Assembly: GCF_905115235.1 (NCBI RefSeq)
Contig: NC_051855.1
Span: forward strand, 12,452,388-12,516,387
DNA from: Hermetia illucens
Taxonomy: Eukaryota > Arthropoda > Insecta > Diptera > Stratiomyidae
DNA: 64,000 nucleotides
Reading direction: 5' to 3'
Position numbers and translations under genes: made by a program. This document shows, piece by piece, positions 58,372 through 64,000 of the stretch; position 1 is the first letter of the stretch, and each line of letters begins with the position of its first letter. Under the pieces are notes generated by a model that was given only the letters and a program-made list of their open reading frames with translations, made no database searches and was not told where the DNA came from.

Positions 58372-58562
58372 AGGTCCTTGAAGTGTGTTAGAGCACTTCA
58401 TTGAAGACCGTAACGATACACTACAAGATTACAGTACCCTGGTAGGAGACAATGTAGTCATCATTGTGCTCGCCCGAGATTATTACCCTGATTTCACAGC
58501 TGAGTCGACTGGTATCCGACGTCAAATCACAATACAAATTCCATTGCCACTAGTGAGATTTA
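58372..58562 (-). mobile_element. tRNA-type SINE fragment, minus strand
   Basis: Same family as 40208-40445: CCTTGAAGTGTGTTAGAGCA, GGAGACAATGTAGTCATCAT, GCTGAGTCGACTGGTATCCG. It keeps more of the head, with TCTCACTAGTGG on the minus strand next to a degenerate pol III B box (AATCTCACT). It abuts the Tc1 relic, which starts at about 58562. Confidence 0.65.
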
Positions 58563-59205
58563 AAATGCCGCATGCTATGCATCTTTCAGAAGATGAACGT
58601 GGATTGATCACAGGATTAAGAGAGAAAGATGGAAAAATTAGTGAAATTGTAGCAAGACTTAATCGTCATCAAAATGCCGTTCGGAACTTTCTAGAAGATC
58701 TAAATAATAATGAATGGTGTTGTAAAGCGAAGTGGCAGAAAGCCATCGATTGACGACTGATACAAGCGTGATATTCGACGTTTATCAGTGAATAAGAAAA
58801 GCAGTTGTGCGGAAATAAAGGCAGCACTGAAGCTTAATGTGATCAGGAAGAGGATTCACCAAATATTGCATGAAAATCGAAAAGTTCAATATGCTTTGCG
58901 TATAGCAAAACCAATTCGTATAAGAGCCCGATTGCGGAAGCACCAGCTTTGGAGCCAGAAATTCCATCAAGTTATATTTAATGGTGAAAAAAATAATCTT
59001 ATGGACGCAAGAGTACCAGAAAATATTGATGTGATTTATGGTGTTACAAAGAGACCCGGCAACGACGCAATTTTGGTGGGGTGTCAGCAATACTTGGGGT
59101 TGTATTTGGAGTCGACCCCGCTTGTAAACGGCACAGAGGCTGAAGAGAGGCTTGATTGGTCAGCGAAAAATTTAGAGCTAAATCGAATCAAAAATTTATA
59201 GAGTG
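58562..59205 (+). mobile_element. Tc1-like transposase relic, plus strand
   Basis: LSEDERGLITGLREKDGKIS and EIVARLNRHQNAVRNFLEDL (helix-turn-helix), LSVNKKSSCAEIKAALKL, KRIHQILHENRKVQYALRIA, then HQLWSQKFHQVIFNGEKN in place of the first catalytic Asp region. Beyond that the frame is scrambled. The C-terminal DDE part and the ends are missing. Confidence 0.75.
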
Positions 59206-59639
59206 TACTATCGGCACCAGTTTTCAAAAATGGAGATCAGTTTGAAAGTCGCTCTGTTGGTTGTTTGTTTTTAGTAGAACACATTAAAAGGTTTTTTTTT
59301 GTTGCACATATAATTATTTAACAGGATGTACCGCCCCTAAAGAAGGATTATATTGCAGTGAACATCGTTGAATTTTGTGTTGCTCTGTAATGGAACTATT
59401 CAAGCAGTACGTTGTCGAATAAGTCACTAGAAATGACACTATAACCAAACATTCGGAGAGAAGAGGAAGAGTTGGGCTATAGGACAAATTTTTAAACAAT
59501 CTCTTGATAATGATTTATCGGAACGTTGACTCTGTGCTAAGTTGTTCAACAAATTTTGTGGTTCGATAAGAAAGGACGCTGCTACTAGCCTGAATTTTTT
59601 TTGTGATGTTGGTACACTCTTCATATGAACGAATGTGAA

Positions 59640-60440
59640 GTTTCATTTCAATCTGTTAATTCAATCTTTGTTTACAAGCCATTTAGGTATCCACGTGTCA
59701 CATGCAGTCATTGAATTTTTATATTTGAAAGGTTTAAAATCAAAGGAAATTTATGAACGAATGTTGAAAGTGTATAAGGACTCTTCTCCTTCAATTGGTA
59801 CAGTAGGAAGATGGGTTGCTGAATGTAAACGTGGTCGTACAAGCCTTGAAGACGATCCACGTCAAGAACGTCCAAAAACAGCTCCAGAAATCGTAGAAAA
59901 AATACAAGATATCGTATTGGAAAATTGTCTGTCTGTCAAGTGACTGAAAGAGATTCAGTAGAAGCCTTATTGGGCAGTGTAAGCTATATTTTGACTGACA
60001 TATTGGACATATTGGCCGTGAATCAAAATAAGGGGCTAAAAAATCGTGTGAACCTTCAACTCCGAAAGGAGTTTGTGTCCAGAAATCGGTCAAGAAGATT
60101 TTGGCGTCAGTTTTTTGGGATGCGAAAGAAATTTTGTTTGTGGATTACTTGCAAACTAGTGAAACGATAAATTTTGATTATTGTAACCATTTAGCACAGG
60201 TAGAGGAAAAAATTCTTTTTATCAGGACAGTGCAGCGTTTCATAATAGCATTTTGACAATGGCTAAAATCCATGAATTCAAAGCACAGCCTCCATGAAGA
60301 CACGAATGACAACGGGCAGCATCCTATTGATTTCATTATGGTAAGCTCTATCTGCTTCCCATATTGTGACATTCACAAAAGGACATGGGCATCGCCAGGT
60401 TGACGGTCAACTTTGATTCTGACCACATGTTAGTAAGGAC
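59640..60440 (+). mobile_element. Mariner transposase relic, plus strand
   Basis: AVIEFLYLKGLKSKEIYERM, SPSIGTVGRWVAECKRGRTS, LEDDPRQERPKTAPEIVEKI, then a deletion, RFWRQFFGMRKKFCLWIT, NFDYYCNHLAQVEEK-like text at 60.17 kb and DSAAFHNSILTMAKIHEFKA near 60.25 kb (second catalytic region). Several frameshifts; the third catalytic motif and both ends are not seen. Confidence 0.75.
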
Positions 60441-63400
60441 GAAATTGCGATGTCGACTAACGAAAAGATATCACGCCAAGCAGAGCAGGTCTCGGAAATT
60501 CGACGTTGATAATTTTAGAGCTTAGGCTACATGCACTACAGATTTATCCACTACTTCAATAGTACATCGTTAGACGGCATGGAGGGTGTTTTGGAGCCTA
60601 GGTACCATTTAATGACATCCTTCTGATTTTTTTTTTTCAGATTTTCCGGTTGGGTAGTTTCTGAGAATGGATCCTTTGTTTTTCTTATAGAACCGCAAAG
60701 GTTATTGAACAACAACCTAATATCTGTGTATGATTTTGCTTTTTCTTCGACACTTATTTTCCTTTTTTATTTTGTACTGGATACAATGGAATAGTGAGTG
60801 GTAGCACCCTTAATGCGTTTCGTTTGAAATATCGTAGATCAACGTTGTTATTTTAGTGATAAACCAGCTTTATTGAAACTCAAATATTTTCAAAAGTCAA
60901 TCCAATTATAGCAAAAGGATCCACACGGAAATTAGTTGTAAAAGAGTAGCTGGCATGAAAGGAAAAATGTAAATATAATATGCTAAGTGTGTATTTAAGG
61001 CATATTTTCCAGTTGACTTGAATGGAAAAAACAAATTATCTTGAGGAAAATCAACATTACTTACAACAATGAAGCAAATAATAATTAATAATATCTATTA
61101 AAAGAGAAATGAAATATAGTACGCTCTATTTTAAAGATTCATAAAAATTGATGGCGGCTTTTGTCGCTTATATTATCTAGAAATCTGGCTTTGCAAAGAA
61201 ACTAGTATTTAAATTTATGCTTTGAAGTTACTCTTCGAGATATGCAGCTAATATTCTTAAAATAAGCTTCCTGGAAGAATCCATGTCAATTTGAAAATGA
61301 ACGGATATTGTGGGATCAACTAATGTGTAAAAAAATTCCAAGTTCTGTGAAATGGAAAATATCGCTTGAAAAGTACAAGATCGAAATTTGATATGAAAAA
61401 ACCATTGAGAAATTACTGGAGATAAATCGCAAGAGAGAGGGGGTAAAGAAAAGTGAAGTTGTCTCACAATGTGTCAGTGATACTGGACGAAATAGTATTT
61501 TCACTTCATTACAGGTAGTACCCGAAAGCATGAGCTCATTTGGGATAGGATATCAAGGTTAGTAGTAAAAGAGCTCACAAATATAATGCTCTTCTATTGT
61601 TAATGGAATTCGGAATAAGCGATATTGCGTAGCGTCTGTTTAATAATGTATGCTGATAAGTTTGAAGTTGCGACTTGATTTACAATTAAATTAGATGGAT
61701 AAAAAAATCAAGCTAAAATCGTCATTATTCAGCTGATGTCGGGACTGGTTCCCGATTTATATATATATATATATATTATAAAGCATGCACTTTTAGACAC
61801 ACAAAAAGGATTACTCCTTTCCATGAAAAAGAATACAAGAAAAACCAAACGACTAATTTGAAATATTTGAAAAAAATGTCACAAATAATGTTTAACATAC
61901 GCAAAGTTCCAAGGGAAACTACATAAATCAATCATAAATTAAATTAAAAAAAAAAAACGGTTTAAATATAAATCGTTATAAAACCTTTCGATTACATACG
62001 ATTTGCGTTTGTTCAAACTTTGTCCTACAATAGGAACACTTAAAGACAATATAAACGTTATGGCTCAGAGAGATCTGTCGTATCTCTGCGCCACTTATAC
62101 TCTGCTATGTGAAGTGTGCGTGTTGCAACAATATATCTTATACATATATATATAAAAAACAAATTAAAATTTTAGGAGAAGTATAAAGATTTTCTATAAT
62201 GATGTACGGAATTGACTGTTTATATGGAATCAACCATATTTTTAAAATGTCTTATTTTCGATTCAGGAAAATTGGCTCAAAATAAACCCATTTAAAAAAA
62301 TTAGGACTTTTTTCGCAGAATATTTGCTTTAAAGCATTATATCTGGGAAATATTGCTTGAAAATTAACTTATTTTTTCAGCAATTATTCAATAGATATTT
62401 TTATCAATTTAAATTGTAAGTAGCAGACCCCCCTTTCCCCTATGACCCTAAGATCTAGTTGCTTTCAGATTATTTTCGCAGACATAATTGGGTTGCAGTT
62501 AAGATTATTGGGAAAAATGCAAGATAGAAAAATGTCTGTGAATTTTAAGACACTTCTTGCTGCTTTTTTTCATTTCTAAAAATCAAAAGTGAATTTTTTT
62601 GCTTTCACTAAATGATTGTTTTGTATTAGAAAATTCATAGCGGGGACAACATAGATAGCCTGATACCAATTGCTATACTTAAGGAAAATAAATGCGTTTT
62701 TAAAGCATTTGCTAGTGGGGGATATATGTAAGTGTTGTGATAAATTCTTATTTTATCACTTCTTGAAAAACCAAATGAGTGGAAAATAGGAAAAAAAAAA
62801 GATATTGTTTGATTTGATAGAAGACCTTTTTTCAAATACTTTAATGCTATAATGACACAATTAGGTAAGGGGATGAGTGAAACCATTGATTTTATTGGAT
62901 AAAAGAAAATTTTAGAGGGAATCCAATGCATATATATTTCCCCCAAGCAGTGGGAAGCTAACATGTGAAAAAGGCTTATTTCAAAATACTATAATTTGCA
63001 ATAAGTTCGTTCCTTTAAGTGAATTTGTGTTTGCGTTGTTTCATATTTTTATCAAGTTGCATTCAACACACACTATACTTACCTTGTATCATTTATTGTT
63101 CAAGGAAAATTCGAGTTGGATAAACTCCATTTATTTGTTTGTATATGGGATAAAATAAACAGTACCTAAGTCGCAAAAGCTTTTCCTAATCTTCTAATAA
63201 AAAAATAATAGAAGGTGTTGTATTTTTTCAAAAAAAAAAAAAAGAGTTGATCAGAATTTAAGAAGTGTATATAAACGCTTGGAGTACAGAAACAATTCCA
63301 ACATTTATTGTAACTGTGCAAAGAGTGTATCCTGCACTTTCAAAAGATATAATTTTCTACCCCAAGTACTGCCTTCGCTTTAATATAAAGATTGTAAGAA

Positions 63401-64000
63401 TGAAGATAATGGTTGGGACAACGCTTCTGTCCAAGAAAGGCAATATTAAAAGCCGCATCTTGACATTGCTTATCGTTATCTTTATCTTCTTAGCTCTATG
63501 GCTTTGTGTTTTGTAAATATTTGCATTGCATCAAAAAGCTGATGAGGTGCCTTCAAATCTACATGGATTGTTGAAGAAATCGGAATTCGAACATCCAAGG
63601 TCCAGGGACCGTTCACACTGAAATTCACTTCACTACATGTGAATGGATTCCTGATTATCCAGAATATCAGTACAAAGTCTCACGAGGTTAATTTTTGTCT
63701 GCAAGCCTGAGCCGAGAGAAGAATGGCCCCGAAATTTATTTGGGGGCCCAGAATAGAGGCTTTAATGAAATAAGGGGCCGTCATATTATGAGCCTAACAG
63801 ATTATAACAAAAAAGGTATTGGTATTCCAAGAAAAAATCATCAGATTGAAGCCGCCCTCTTATGTCGATTTTTTTAAATCTCATATGAGCGATGTTAGTA
63901 GTGTTGAAACAACACTCAGTATAGATATTCGGAAGACAGTGTACAGTATTACTGTTCTGACGACAAAAATTTGCAATTTACGTATGATCAGTTTTCAATA

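Larger units (their letters stand above)
57205..64000 (-). other. PMCA intron upstream of exon a
   Basis: No coding exon found to the right edge. Contains a possible short inverted-repeat element (58.0-58.28 kb), a SINE, a Tc1 relic and a mariner relic. From 60.45 to 64.0 kb only AT-rich sequence without recognised features. Confidence 0.55.

Noticed and set aside
61733-61765. Second hammerhead-like string CTGATG with GGGA/TCCC stem
   Set aside because: The stem is present but the GAAA part reads ATTT, so the catalytic core is not there.

Overview
The window looks like a repeat-rich stretch of a dipteran (fly) nuclear chromosome. Spliced genes with GT-AG introns, fly-type orthologues, an AT-rich background and many decayed insect transposons (Tc1/mariner, R1-, LOA- and RTE-type LINEs, a tRNA-type SINE, a BEL/Pao fossil) support this. 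The species cannot be named from sequence alone. Exon joins were found by reading splice sites and checking phase by hand, and all joins given are phase-consistent.

Layout. (1) 1-17.2 kb, minus strand: most of a class IA PI3-kinase regulatory subunit gene, cut by the left edge. The long form reads SH3, C1, SAM, C1, RhoGAP/BH, nSH2, start of iSH2. A 12-kb intron splits the first C1 domain, is full of transposon remains, and ends inside a 1.5-kb open exon that looks like an alternative first exon. (2) 17.6-20.2 kb: Tc1, RTE and R1-type remains. (3) 20.56-22.1 kb, plus strand: a complete five-exon HACD3-type 3-hydroxyacyl-CoA dehydratase. (4) 22.1-33.0 kb, minus strand: a complete six-exon pho/YY1-type zinc-finger gene, tail to tail with HACD3. 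Its last intron (7.8 kb) holds a fossil BEL/Pao element in which a short pol segment has grown into a minisatellite of about 28 units. (5) 34.2-36.0 kb, plus strand: a complete six-exon Crk adaptor. (6) 36.2-41.05 kb: a dense transposon block. (7) 41.4 kb to the right edge, minus strand: the 3' end of the plasma-membrane calcium pump gene PMCA, with two alternative C-terminal coding ends, a long AT-rich 3' UTR and big introns.

Taken together, the gene content is signalling and membrane biology: a PI3K regulator, the adaptor Crk, a calcium pump, a Polycomb-recruiting DNA-binding protein and a very-long-chain fatty acid enzyme. pho, Crk and PMCA all sit on the dot chromosome (Muller F) of Drosophila, so this may be a Muller F segment. 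The most interesting items are the PI3K regulator architecture with its alternative N-terminus, the pol-derived minisatellite in the pho intron, a cluster of YY1-type sites at the pho promoter, a hammerhead-ribozyme-like fold of Penelope type, and a SINE that shares its 3' tail with a local RTE LINE.
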